Shown piece by piece: positions 51,308 to 59,425 of a stretch of 64,000 bases of DNA (position 1 is the stretch's first letter; each line of letters opens with the position of its first letter). This stretch comes from Nocardioides dokdonensis FR1436. Its GTDB lineage: Bacteria; Actinomycetota; Actinomycetes; Propionibacteriales; Nocardioidaceae. The notes beneath the pieces are model-generated. The model was given only the letters and a program-made list of their open reading frames with translations. It was not told where the DNA came from and did not search any database. Made by a program: the position numbers and the translations under genes. Location of the stretch: contig NZ_CP015079.1 of the NCBI RefSeq assembly GCF_001653335.1, positions 62,001 to 126,000 of the forward strand. Reading direction: 5' to 3'.

Positions 51308-53218
51308 TCAGGCGCCGACGCCGGCGGCGCGGGCGTTGCGGTACCACAGCTCCAGGCTCAGCAGCTGCCAGATCTGCTGGGACCGGTCGTGGCGTCCGGT
51401 GCGTTGGTCCCGCACCAGCGCAGCCAGTGGTCCCGCGCGCAGGAAGCCGGTCCCCACCAGCTCGCCCGCCAGCAGGACGTCGTCGATGAGCGGACGCAGG
51501 TCGTGGGTGGTCCAGGCCCGCAGCGGCGCCCCGAAGGAGGCCTTGGGCCGGTCGACGATCTCGTCGGGCAGCCAGGCCCGGGCCACGGCCTTGAGCCCCG
51601 CCTTCTGCACCCGGCCCTCGATCTTCGCGCGCTGCTGGGGCGCGAACGCCGCCGCGAAGACCTCGACGTCGACGAACGGCACCCGCACCTCGGTGGAGGC
51701 GGCCATCGAGGCCCGGTCGGTGTAGGTGAGGTTCAGCCCCGGCAGGAACATCCGCGAGTCGGCCAGGCACATCCGCTCGAGGTGCTCCTCGAGGTCGGTG
51801 TCCTCATAGGTGCGGCGGTGGTCCTCGAGCAGGCCGTCCACCAGACCGCCCAGGTCCGGGTCGAGCAGCCCCAGCAGCCCCGCGCGGTCGTGCATCGTGT
51901 AGCTGCGGCGGAAGGCCTCCTCCTCCGGCAGCCCGGCGAACGACACGAACCGCTGCGCCCACCTGACCGGGCGCAGCCCCCGGCCGGCGAGCGCCACCGG
52001 CATCCGACCGACGGCCGGCGCCAGGACCCGCTCGCGCAGCGGGCCGGGGATCCGGCGCCACCGGGTCGCCAGCAGGTTCGCGAGGTGCTTGCGGTAGCCC
52101 CCGAACAGCTCGTCGGCGCCGGTGCCCGAGAGCAGCACCTTCACCCCGGCCTCCCGGGCGGCCTGGCACATCAGGAACGTGTTCAGCGCGGCCGGGTCGC
52201 CGACCGGCTCGTCGAGGATGTCGACCATCTGCGGCAGCAGCTGCACCACGTCCGGGCCGATCTCGATGTCGTGCAGCCGGACGCCGAGGTGGTCGGCGAG
52301 GCGTCGGGCGTAGTAGGCGTCGTCGGGCATCGCCTCGAGCCGCCGGTCCTGGGCCCGGAACCCGATGGTGTAGGCCTCCAGCGAGGGATCGGCGCGGTGG
52401 GCCAGCGCGGTGATGATGCTGGAGTCGAGCCCGCCGCTGAGGAAGGTGGCCACCGGCACGTCGGCCACCAGGTGCGCTTCGACGGAGCGCTCGATGCAGT
52501 CGGCGAGGTCCACCGGGGCCCCGGCCGCTGCCCGGCCGGCCTCCTCGGTGCTGCTCCAGAAGACCCCCGTCCGGGTGCTGCCGTCGGGCCGGTGCTCCGA
52601 CCAGGTGCCGGGCGGCAGCTTGTGCACGCCGCGCACGGCGTCGCACTCGGTGGGCAACCAGTAGTAGAGGGTCGAGGCGACCATGCCGGCCGGGTCGACC
52701 TCCAGCTCGGGTCCCAGCGCGTGCACGACGGCCTTGAGCTCGGAGGCGAACACCACGCCCGCACCCCGGCGCAGCACGAAGAGCGGCTTGATGCCGAACG
52801 GGTCCCGGGCCAACGTCAGCCGGCCGGTGCGCTCGTCGTGCACGGCGAAGGCGAACATCCCGCGCAGCTTCGGCAGGCAGGCGGTCCCCCAGGCCCGCCA
52901 TGCCTCCAGCACGACCTCGGTGTCCGAGGCGGTGCGGAACCGGACCCCGCGGCCCTCGAGGTCCGTGCGCAGCTCGCGGTAGTTGTAGACCTCGCCGTTG
53001 TAGCTGATCGTCAACCCGTCCTTGACCAACGGCTGGTCGGACGGCGCGCCCGGGTCGATGATCGACAGGCGACGGTGGGCCAGGACCACGCTGGTCGACG
53101 GGTCGACCAGCTCCACGAGGCCCCGGGCGTCGGGCCCGCGGTGGTCGAGCCGCTCGGCCATGGCGGCCACGACGAGCTTGCCGTCCTCCTGCTGGTAGGC
53201 ACCGGCGATCCCGCACAC
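51308..53218 (-). CDS. asnB: Asparagine synthase-like glutamine amidotransferase
   Basis: A 636-residue protein from GTG 53218. Cys2 follows the start (MCGIAGAYQQ), as needed for the glutaminase active site. DHRGPDARG, ISYNGEVYNYRELR and LARDPFGIKPLF complete the N-terminal domain. The synthetase domain has FLSGGLDSSIITALA (PP-loop) and LSGTGADELFGGYRK. In polysaccharide operons such proteins more likely amidate a uronic acid or other carboxylate than make free asparagine. It starts three bases after the GT4 gene. Its frame is continuous with the next gene but for one TGA. Confidence 0.88.
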   Translation of the reverse strand: MCGIAGAYQQEDGKLVVAAMAERLDHRGPDARGLVELVDPSTSVVLAHRRLSIIDPGAPSDQPLVKDGLTISYNGEVYNYRELRTDLEGRGVRFRTASDTEVVLEAWRAWGTACLPKLRGMFAFAVHDERTGRLTLARDPFGIKPLFVLRRGAGVVFASELKAVVHALGPELEVDPAGMVASTLYYWLPTECDAVRGVHKLPPGTWSEHRPDGSTRTGVFWSSTEEAGRAAAGAPVDLADCIERSVEAHLVADVPVATFLSGGLDSSIITALAHRADPSLEAYTIGFRAQDRRLEAMPDDAYYARRLADHLGVRLHDIEIGPDVVQLLPQMVDILDEPVGDPAALNTFLMCQAAREAGVKVLLSGTGADELFGGYRKHLANLLATRWRRIPGPLRERVLAPAVGRMPVALAGRGLRPVRWAQRFVSFAGLPEEEAFRRSYTMHDRAGLLGLLDPDLGGLVDGLLEDHRRTYEDTDLEEHLERMCLADSRMFLPGLNLTYTDRASMAASTEVRVPFVDVEVFAAAFAPQQRAKIEGRVQKAGLKAVARAWLPDEIVDRPKASFGAPLRAWTTHDLRPLIDDVLLAGELVGTGFLRAGPLAALVRDQRTGRHDRSQQIWQLLSLELWYRNARAAGVGA

Positions 53219-53221
53219 CGC

Positions 53222-54484
53222 TCAGCCCTCCGTCACGCGGGAGCCGGCGGCGGAGGCATCGACGCGGGCCGCGCAGCCGATGAGGTCCTCGACGACGCCG
53301 AGGTAGGTCTCCTGCTGGTGCACCCAGGCCAGCTCCTGCTCGACCCGCTCCCGGCCGGTCCGCGACATCTCGACGCGACGGGCGGGGTCGTCGAGCAGCT
53401 CGACCAGCGCCCTCGCGTAGGCCTCCGCGCCGCCGTCGGCAGCGACGTACGACGCCGCGCCGGCCGCCGACACCCGGGTCTCGGGCAGGTCGAAGGAGAG
53501 CACCGGCAGCCCGAGCGCCATGTACTCCATGGTCTTGTTCATGGTCGAGACGTCGTTGAGCGGGTTGCTGGGGTCCGGCGAGAGACCGATGTCCGCCGTC
53601 GACAGGACGGCGACCATGGTGGCGTCGGAGACCCGGCCGGGCAGCTCGACCACGTCCTGGAGACCGCAACGGTCCCGCTCGGCCACGAGGGCGGCCCGGC
53701 TGTCACCGTCGCCCATCACCGTGAAGGCGACGTCGCGCCGTCCCCACCGGTTGACCAGGAGGTCCGCCGCGGCGATGACGATGTCGACGCCGTCCTGGGG
53801 GCCCATCACCCCGAGGTAGGCCACCAGGTGACGGTGTCCGCGACGCAGGGCCGGGTCGGGCTCGACCGGGCGCAGGCGCTCGAGGTCGGGGCCGGTGCGG
53901 ACCACGCTGACCTCGCTCGCCGGCTTGCCGCCACGCTCGACCGCGACCTCGGCGTACGACGTGTTGGTCGACACCACGTGGTCGGCCGCCAGGAAGGTCT
54001 GGCGCTCCAGGGCCAGCAGCCCGCGCAGGGCGAGTCGTGAGCCACCCTCGAAACGGGACCGGAAGAGCTCGGGGCACAGGTCGTGGTGGTCGAAGACGAA
54101 GCGGGTGCCGTCCCGCAGCCGCAGCCACCAGGCGATCGGCCAGAAGATGTCGGGCGGGTTGCAGGCCTGCAGCACCGCGAAGGGACCGCCCCGCCGGGCG
54201 CGCAGCACCAGCCACAGCGTCGCGAGGAAGGAGTAGGCGTACTCCAGCACGAACCCGAGCGCACTGCCGCCGGGCGCGTAGGGCCGGTAGCCGTGGATGC
54301 TGACCCCCTCGACCACCTGGAACCGTCCGGTCCCGCTGCCGCGGGGGCACACGACGCTCACGTCGAGGCCCGCACGCGCCAGCGTGCGGCACTCCAGCCA
54401 CACCCGTCGGTCGAAGGGCACCGGCAGGTTCTGCACGATGATCAGGACCCGCGCGCGCTCCGCTGTGGCACGCTCGCCCCTCAC
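53222..54484 (-). CDS. GT4-family glycosyltransferase
   Basis: A 420-residue protein from GTG 54484, overlapping the upstream dehydrogenase stop as GTGA. It has LIIVQNLPVPFDRRVWLECRTL, a start common in WcaI/WbnK-like transferases, then VFDHHDLCPELFRSRF. The donor half has HLVAYLGVMGPQDGVDIVIAA, VMGDGDSRAALVAER and DPSNPLNDVSTMNKTMEYMA, in which the E-x7-E motif is partly changed. It is the second gene in the operon and would add a sugar early in repeat-unit assembly; the donor may be the uronic acid made by the neighbour. Confidence 0.86.
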   Translation of the reverse strand: MRGERATAERARVLIIVQNLPVPFDRRVWLECRTLARAGLDVSVVCPRGSGTGRFQVVEGVSIHGYRPYAPGGSALGFVLEYAYSFLATLWLVLRARRGGPFAVLQACNPPDIFWPIAWWLRLRDGTRFVFDHHDLCPELFRSRFEGGSRLALRGLLALERQTFLAADHVVSTNTSYAEVAVERGGKPASEVSVVRTGPDLERLRPVEPDPALRRGHRHLVAYLGVMGPQDGVDIVIAAADLLVNRWGRRDVAFTVMGDGDSRAALVAERDRCGLQDVVELPGRVSDATMVAVLSTADIGLSPDPSNPLNDVSTMNKTMEYMALGLPVLSFDLPETRVSAAGAASYVAADGGAEAYARALVELLDDPARRVEMSRTGRERVEQELAWVHQQETYLGVVEDLIGCAARVDASAAGSRVTEG

Positions 54485-55800
54485 CACCCCGTGCCCCCGT
54501 AACCGGCCAGTGCCTCGACGTCGGCGCCCAGGGCGCCGTGGAGGTCGATCACCATCGGCGGCGCCGCGGCGACGAGCGCCGCACGGCTCTCGGGCGAGGC
54601 GCACGAGACCACCGCGATGTCGACCCCGGCCAGTGCCTGCTCCGGGGTCGGCGCCAGCAGCCGACTGAGGTGCGGCAGGCGGGAGGCGAGGTGGGCCCGG
54701 TTCTCCCCCACCAGGTCCTCGGGCACCAGGACCGGGTCGAAGATCGTCACCTCGAAGCCCTTGCCGACCAGCCGCTCCGCCAGGTCCACGCTGGGGCTCT
54801 CGCGCACGTCGTCGGTGTCGGCCTTGAAGCTGAGCCCGAGCATCCCGACCCGCCGGTGGCCCGTCACCACGATCCGGTCGACCACCTCGCGCACCACCAG
54901 CTCGTTGCTGGCCAGCGTCCCGAAGAGCAGCGGCACGTCCACGTCGCTCTCGCGGGCCATGTGGTGCAGCGAGCGCAGGTCCTTGGGCAGGCAGGACCCG
55001 CCGAACGCGAACCCGGGGCGCAGGTAGGCCGCCGCGATGTTGAGCTTGTGGTCCTCGCAGAAGATCTCCATCACCTTGCGGGCGTCGACGCCGTAGGCCC
55101 GGAACACCCGCGCCACCTCGTTGGCGAAGCTCACCTTGGTGGCGTGGAAGGCGTTGCAGGCGTACTTCAGCGCCTCCGCGGTGCGGACGTCGACCTGGTG
55201 GCTGCCGGCGTCGAGGAAGGCGAACAGCTCCTCGAGCTGGGCGCGCGTGCCCGGGTGGTCGGTGCCCACGACCAGGAACGGCGGGTCGTAGAAGTCGGCG
55301 ACCCCGCAGCCCTCGCGCAGGAACTCCGGGCACATCGCGGTGCCCACCTCCCAGCCGTCGGCCAGGGCGTCGGCGAAGGCCGGGACCACGACCTGGTCGC
55401 CGGTGCCCGGCGGCACCGTGGAGCGCACCACCACCGAGAGGAGCCCGGACGCCGGAGGCGTCGCATGCGGCAGGGCCGCACGGACCTGGCCCAGGGCACG
55501 GGCCAGGAACGCCAGGTCGGTCTCGCCGTGCAGGCCCGACGGTGTGCCCACGCACACCAGGCACACCTCGGCCCGGTCCAGCGCCTCGGCCATCTGCGTC
55601 GTCGCGGTGAGCCGCCCCGAGGCGACGCCGGCGGCGATCAGCTCCGGCAGGCCCGGTTCGACCACCGGGCTGCGGCCGGCCGCCAGCAGCGCCACCTTCC
55701 CCTCGTCGACGTCCACGCCGGTGACGACGTGACCTCGCGCTGCCAGTCCTGCGGCCGTGACCGCACCGACGTACCCCAGACCGACGATCGTTACCCTCAT
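54481..55800 (-). CDS. Nucleotide-sugar 6-dehydrogenase (UDP-glucose or GDP-mannose type)
   Basis: A 439-residue protein, first gene of the operon, with GGAGGAG before ATG 55800. It has TIVGLGYVGAVTAAGLAARGH, VCVGTPSG, MCPEFLREGCGVADFYDPP and the catalytic Cys in FGGSCLPKDLRSL. The last two stretches resemble AlgD (GDP-mannose dehydrogenase) as well as Ugd. Four-electron oxidation of C6 gives a uronic acid donor. Whether the substrate is UDP-glucose or GDP-mannose cannot be told. It begins a transcript of 13 tightly packed genes. Confidence 0.9.
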   Translation of the reverse strand: MRVTIVGLGYVGAVTAAGLAARGHVVTGVDVDEGKVALLAAGRSPVVEPGLPELIAAGVASGRLTATTQMAEALDRAEVCLVCVGTPSGLHGETDLAFLARALGQVRAALPHATPPASGLLSVVVRSTVPPGTGDQVVVPAFADALADGWEVGTAMCPEFLREGCGVADFYDPPFLVVGTDHPGTRAQLEELFAFLDAGSHQVDVRTAEALKYACNAFHATKVSFANEVARVFRAYGVDARKVMEIFCEDHKLNIAAAYLRPGFAFGGSCLPKDLRSLHHMARESDVDVPLLFGTLASNELVVREVVDRIVVTGHRRVGMLGLSFKADTDDVRESPSVDLAERLVGKGFEVTIFDPVLVPEDLVGENRAHLASRLPHLSRLLAPTPEQALAGVDIAVVSCASPESRAALVAAAPPMVIDLHGALGADVEALAGYGGTGW

Positions 55801-56144
55801 GTCTCCTCCAGCCCGCGTGGGAGCGGCACCGGGGTGCTCCCAGCGGCGCCGCGACCATCGTGCGGCGGCTGCACGGGGCGATCTCCGACCCGGCGGGGCA
55901 ATCCCCCGAACTTGGGTAGACCCCCCACCGAGGGGGCAGACGGGCTCGTCCCCTATCTGGGGGATGTGGTGTTCACCGCGGCCGCGGGACCCTTCTGGAT
56001 GAGGCCCGTGGACAGCGAAGAGGCCCTCCGGGACGCAACATCAGAGTTGACCACCGGGTGACGAGGCGTAGAGTCGAAAGTGCGGTCAGACCAGCGCTGC
56101 AACTCAGACCCGCTCGACCGGGGTCTTTTTCTGGGGGACACACC
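55801..56144. promoter_or_regulatory. Divergent control region between the polysaccharide operon and SARP-like gene
   Basis: This 344-base gap has no gene. Three short inverted repeats lie in it: TCCCCCGAACTTGGGTAG (55902-55919), CCCCC-N5-GGGGG (55922-55936) and TCCCC-TATCT-GGGGGA (55949-55964). They are in the space where operators would control the operon on one side. On the other side TAGAGT (56069-56074) is a plausible -10 box for the SARP-like gene. The first and third repeats resemble the motif at 31751, with C in place of A in the half-site. Confidence 0.5.
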
Positions 56145-56942
56145 GTGAACAGGAACTCAAATCTCGGGACCATCAAAGTGCGGCTGTTGGACGACCTCGC
56201 GGTCGTCCTCGCAGACGGCACCGTCGTCGGCGCGTCGGTCTGGCGCACCGGGAAGACGATGGACCTCCTGCGGATGCTGGCGATCAACGTCGAGCGTCCG
56301 CTGCGCACCGAGACGGTCATCGAGCGCCTGTGGCCCGACGCCGACCGCGAGCGCGGACGCGGGAGCCTGCGCACCGCCGTGAGCGAGATCCGTCGCACCC
56401 TCGGCGACAAGGAGCGACTCGTGCGCGTCCACGACAGCCTGGTGCTCACCGGGGTGTGGGTCGACGTGGCGGCCTTCGAGACGGTGGCGGCCCGGGTGCG
56501 GGCGCTGCGCCAGGCCGAGCGCCACCAGGAGGGCATGCGAGCGGCGTTCGAGGGAACCGAGCTCTACCGGGGCGACCTGCACGCCTACGACGACGACCAC
56601 CCGTGGATCTGCACCGAGCGCGACCGCCTGCAGCTGCTGCACCAGGACTTCCTCACCGACGCCGCCGAGTGCGCCCTCGCCTGCGGCTGCCACCGCGAGG
56701 CGTGGAAGCTCGCCACCACGGTCCTGCACGTCGAGCCGACCTCCGAGGTCGCCGTGCGGACCGCCATGGCGGCACTCGCCGGCCTCGGCGACACGGCCCG
56801 CGGCCTGCGGGTCTACGAGGAGTTCCGTCGCTCGCTGGTCGAGGAGCTCGGGGTCGACCCCTCGTCCCGCACGCAGGCGATGCACCTGCAGCTGCTGCGC
56901 GGGGAGGACCCCAGCAGCGCGGACCGGCTCGAGCAGGGCTGA
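56145..56942 (+). CDS. SARP/AfsR-like regulator with BTAD domain
   Basis: A 265-residue protein from GTG 56145, with GGGGGA upstream. The N-terminal 95 residues are a winged-helix DNA-binding domain (VWRTGKTMDLLRMLAIN, VIERLWPDADRERGRGSLRTA, SEIRRTLG). The rest is a bacterial transcriptional-activation domain with tetratricopeptide-like helices (TTVLHVEPTSEVAVRTAMAAL and EFRRSLVEELGVDPSSRT). These are hallmarks of Streptomyces antibiotic regulatory proteins, which bind direct heptamer repeats. Its place at the head of the operon makes polysaccharide control likely. No ATPase domain follows. Confidence 0.87.
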   Translation: MNRNSNLGTIKVRLLDDLAVVLADGTVVGASVWRTGKTMDLLRMLAINVERPLRTETVIERLWPDADRERGRGSLRTAVSEIRRTLGDKERLVRVHDSLVLTGVWVDVAAFETVAARVRALRQAERHQEGMRAAFEGTELYRGDLHAYDDDHPWICTERDRLQLLHQDFLTDAAECALACGCHREAWKLATTVLHVEPTSEVAVRTAMAALAGLGDTARGLRVYEEFRRSLVEELGVDPSSRTQAMHLQLLRGEDPSSADRLEQG

Positions 56943-56956
56943 CCTGCTCGAGCCGG
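56924..56956. terminator. 14-base-pair convergent hairpin
   Basis: CCGGCTCGAGCAGG (56924-56937) pairs exactly with 56943-56956 around a five-base loop. The TGA of the SARP-like gene lies in the loop region, and the convergent MaoC gene ends two bases after the hairpin. It probably ends both transcripts. Confidence 0.75.
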
Positions 56957-56957
56957 G

Positions 56958-57494
56958 TCACTCCTGCGCGTCGGGACCCGGCCAGTTCTTGTCCGGCTGC
57001 GGCACCGGGCGACCCGGCTGCTCGCCCCCGCGCTGCTGGAGGTAGCTGTCCTTGGGCACCATCACCTTGCGGCGGAAGAGGCACACGACCTTGCCGTCCT
57101 GGTTGTAGCCCACGGTCTCGACGTGGACCACCCCGCGGTCGTCCTTCGAGGTGCTCTCCCACTTGTCGAGCACCCGGGTCTCGCCGTACAGCGTGTCCCC
57201 GTGGAAGGTCGGCGCGACGTGGCGCAGGGACTCGACCTCCAGGTTGGCGATCGCCTTGCCCGACACGTCCGGCACCGACATGCCCAGCAGGATGGAGTAG
57301 ACGTAGTTCCCGACCACCACGTTCTTGCCGAACTGGGTGGTCTCCTCGGCGTAGTGGTTGTCGAGGTGCAGCGGGTGGTGGTTCATCGTGAGCAGGCAGA
57401 ACATGTGGTCGTCGAACTCGGTGACCGTCTTGCCGGGCCAGTGCTTGTAGGTCGCGCCGACCTCGAACTCCTCGTAGCTGCGACCGAACTGCAC
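56958..57494 (-). CDS. MaoC-like (R)-specific enoyl-CoA hydratase
   Basis: A 178-residue hotdog-fold protein from GTG 57494, with AGGAGG 7 bases upstream, which fixes the start. It has YEEFEVGATYKHWPGKTVTEFD, then LTMNHHPLHLDNHYAE (the Asp/His hydratase site) and VVVGNYVYSILLG. Such proteins hydrate or dehydrate CoA thioesters; a close group is the mesaconyl-CoA hydratase-like family. The acyl-CoA dehydrogenase lies 2 kb away, on the same strand but not in one transcript. The substrate is unknown. Confidence 0.83.
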   Translation of the reverse strand: MQFGRSYEEFEVGATYKHWPGKTVTEFDDHMFCLLTMNHHPLHLDNHYAEETTQFGKNVVVGNYVYSILLGMSVPDVSGKAIANLEVESLRHVAPTFHGDTLYGETRVLDKWESTSKDDRGVVHVETVGYNQDGKVVCLFRRKVMVPKDSYLQQRGGEQPGRPVPQPDKNWPGPDAQE

Positions 57495-57673
57495 GACGAC
57501 TCCTCCTGGTGGGGCTCGGACCGCGGCACGCGCCGCGGTCGGGACGGCCCCATCGTGTCCGAAGCCCGTCACCGCGTCAGCCCCCAGCGGGGTGGGCTTC
57601 GTCACCGTGCGGTGCCTCGATGGCCCAGGATGGCGGCGTGCAACCAGGAACGCGCCCCGCTCGTCCAACGACC

Positions 57674-58225
57674 ATGACCCACCTCCGGTCCACCCCGCCC
57701 CTGATGGTCCTGCCCCTGCTCGCGGTGCTGCTCGCCGGATGCGGGGACAGCGAGCCGGGGCTCGGCGCCGACCCGACCGCTAGCGACAGCGCGGTCGAGA
57801 CCGGCGACCCGACGCCCACCCCCACGACCAGCCCCACCCCCACGACCAGCGCCACGCCGGGGACGTACCCGGACTTCGCCCCGACCGACTACTCCTACAC
57901 CCTGACGCTGACCTGCTACTGCCCCGACGCGGGCCTGCCGATCCGGGTCACGGTCGCGGGCGACGAGGTCGTCGAGGCGGTCTACCTCCGAGGCGGCGGG
58001 CGCGGCGGCGCGGTCGCCGGCGAGGACGTCCCCCCGGGGCGCGCCGCCACCATCGACGAGGTCATCGAGGCCGCCAACACCGAGGACGCCTACCGGGTGG
58101 AGGTCGACTGGCCCGAGGGCCAGGACCACCCCTCCTCGGTGTCCGTCGACCGCTCGAAGCTCACCGTGGACGAGGAGGTCGGCTACCGGGTCCGCGACGT
58201 CGAGGTGGCCGTCGGGTCGGGCTGA
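57674..58225 (+). CDS. DUF6174-like lipoprotein
   Basis: A 183-residue protein with a lipoprotein signal: hydrophobic run then LLAVLLAGCGDS, with the lipidated Cys. A Thr/Pro-rich linker (TPTPTTSPTPTTSATPG) spans the cell-wall region. The C-terminal domain has YSYTLTLTCYCPDAGLPIRVTVAGDEV, a pattern that matches what I recall of DUF6174, including the CYC motif. Function unknown. It stands alone between divergent and co-oriented neighbours. Confidence 0.75.
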   Translation: MTHLRSTPPLMVLPLLAVLLAGCGDSEPGLGADPTASDSAVETGDPTPTPTTSPTPTTSATPGTYPDFAPTDYSYTLTLTCYCPDAGLPIRVTVAGDEVVEAVYLRGGGRGGAVAGEDVPPGRAATIDEVIEAANTEDAYRVEVDWPEGQDHPSSVSVDRSKLTVDEEVGYRVRDVEVAVGSG

Positions 58226-58280
58226 GCCTCCGTCGTGCGAGGATGACCGCTCCTTGAGCGGAGCGATCGAGAGGCAGGCG

Positions 58281-59357
58281 ATGGCGGAGCGAGTGCTGCT
58301 GCACGTCGGACTGATGAAGTCGGGCACGACCTTCATCCAGGGTCGGCTCAACGCCAACCGGGAGCTGCTGGCCGAGCAGGGGGTGCTGTTCCCCGGCCCC
58401 ACGTGGGCCCGGCACGCCCGGGCGGTCTCCGACCTGACCGAGTCCCAGCACGCCCAGGAGGGCGCCTGGGCGTCCCTGGCCGAGGAGCTGCGTGCGCACC
58501 CCGGCACCGCGATCGTGTCGATGGAGTACCTGGGCCCGATCTCCGCCGACCGCATCCGCCAGGTCCGGGCCGACCTGGACGGGTCGCCGGTCGAGGCGGT
58601 CGTCACCGTGCGCGACCTGGGTCGCAGCGTGCCTGCGATGTGGCAGGAGACCCTCAAGAACCGCAAGAGCTGGGGCTGGTCGGAGTACCTGACCTCGCTG
58701 GAGGACGGGGGCGACGCCGGTCGCCGCTTCTGGCGCCAGCAGGCCGCCGACCGGGTGGTGGGCCGCTGGGCCGAGGTCCTGGGACCCGAGAACGTCTCGG
58801 TCGTCACGGTCCCGCCGCCGGGGGCACCCGGAGAGCTGCTGTGGGAACGCTTCTGCGAGGTGGCCGGCATCGCCCCCGCAGCGTGGGTGGAGGCGCCGCG
58901 CGCCAACGAGTCGCTCGGGGTCGCCTCGGCGCTGCTGATGGGTCGGCTCAACGAGCACCTCGGCGACCTGGCGCTCCCGGAGTACAACAAGAAGGTCAAG
59001 GCCCTGGGCAAGCACGTCCTGGTGCGGCGTCGCGCCGACGAGGAGGCCATCGGCTTCACGGTCCCGCGTTGGTTGCGCAAGCGCGCGCGCACGATGATCA
59101 CGGGGATCGAGGCGACCGGGGTCCGGGTCGTCGGCGACCTCGCCGAGCTCGAGCCGCTCGACGTCCCGGGCGCCGACCCCGCCGAGGTGGCTCCCGAGGC
59201 CCAGCTCGACGCCGCGGTCGTGGCGCTCGCGCAGGTCCTGCGCGACGGCGGGATCCGGCGCCCCGGCCACGGTGGCGGCAAGGGCCGGGGTGGTCGCAAG
59301 GGCCGCGGCCAGGGCAAGGGCAAGGGCCGGCGCAGGGCCAGACGCACCGAGGCGTAG
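58281..59357 (+). CDS. Sulfotransferase-like protein with basic Gly-rich tail
   Basis: A 358-residue protein from ATG 58281. The PAPS-binding loop is HVGLMKSGTTFIQGRL and the 3'-phosphate region is VVTVRDLGRSVPAMW. The middle matches the pattern of the other sulfotransferase-like proteins at 62025. The last 30 or so residues are GHGGGKGRGGRKGRGQGKGK and then RRRARR, a strongly basic, disordered tail unusual for the family. It may bind nucleic acid or an acidic polymer; this is inferred. A longer TTG start is possible. Confidence 0.78.
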   Translation: MAERVLLHVGLMKSGTTFIQGRLNANRELLAEQGVLFPGPTWARHARAVSDLTESQHAQEGAWASLAEELRAHPGTAIVSMEYLGPISADRIRQVRADLDGSPVEAVVTVRDLGRSVPAMWQETLKNRKSWGWSEYLTSLEDGGDAGRRFWRQQAADRVVGRWAEVLGPENVSVVTVPPPGAPGELLWERFCEVAGIAPAAWVEAPRANESLGVASALLMGRLNEHLGDLALPEYNKKVKALGKHVLVRRRADEEAIGFTVPRWLRKRARTMITGIEATGVRVVGDLAELEPLDVPGADPAEVAPEAQLDAAVVALAQVLRDGGIRRPGHGGGKGRGGRKGRGQGKGKGRRRARRTEA

Positions 59358-59367
59358 GCCGCAGACG

Positions 59368-59405
59368 CCGCTGCCCGCACGACCAGTGGTCGGTGCGGGC
59401 AGCGG
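59368..59405. terminator. Hairpin between convergent sulfotransferase and acyl-CoA dehydrogenase genes
   Basis: CCGCTGCCCGCAC (59368-59380) pairs with GTGCGGGCAGCGG (59393-59405), and ACCA/TGGT inside the loop adds a further stem. It lies 10 bases past one stop and 20 bases past the other, so it probably serves both transcripts. Confidence 0.75.
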
Positions 59406-59425
59406 TCGGGGCGTGCGGCGCCCGG

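Noticed and set aside
48899-54040. 1,713-codon plus-strand frame opposite the polysaccharide operon
   Set aside because: Antisense shadow rich in Val/Gly/Gln/His with no recognisable domain, spanning four real genes.
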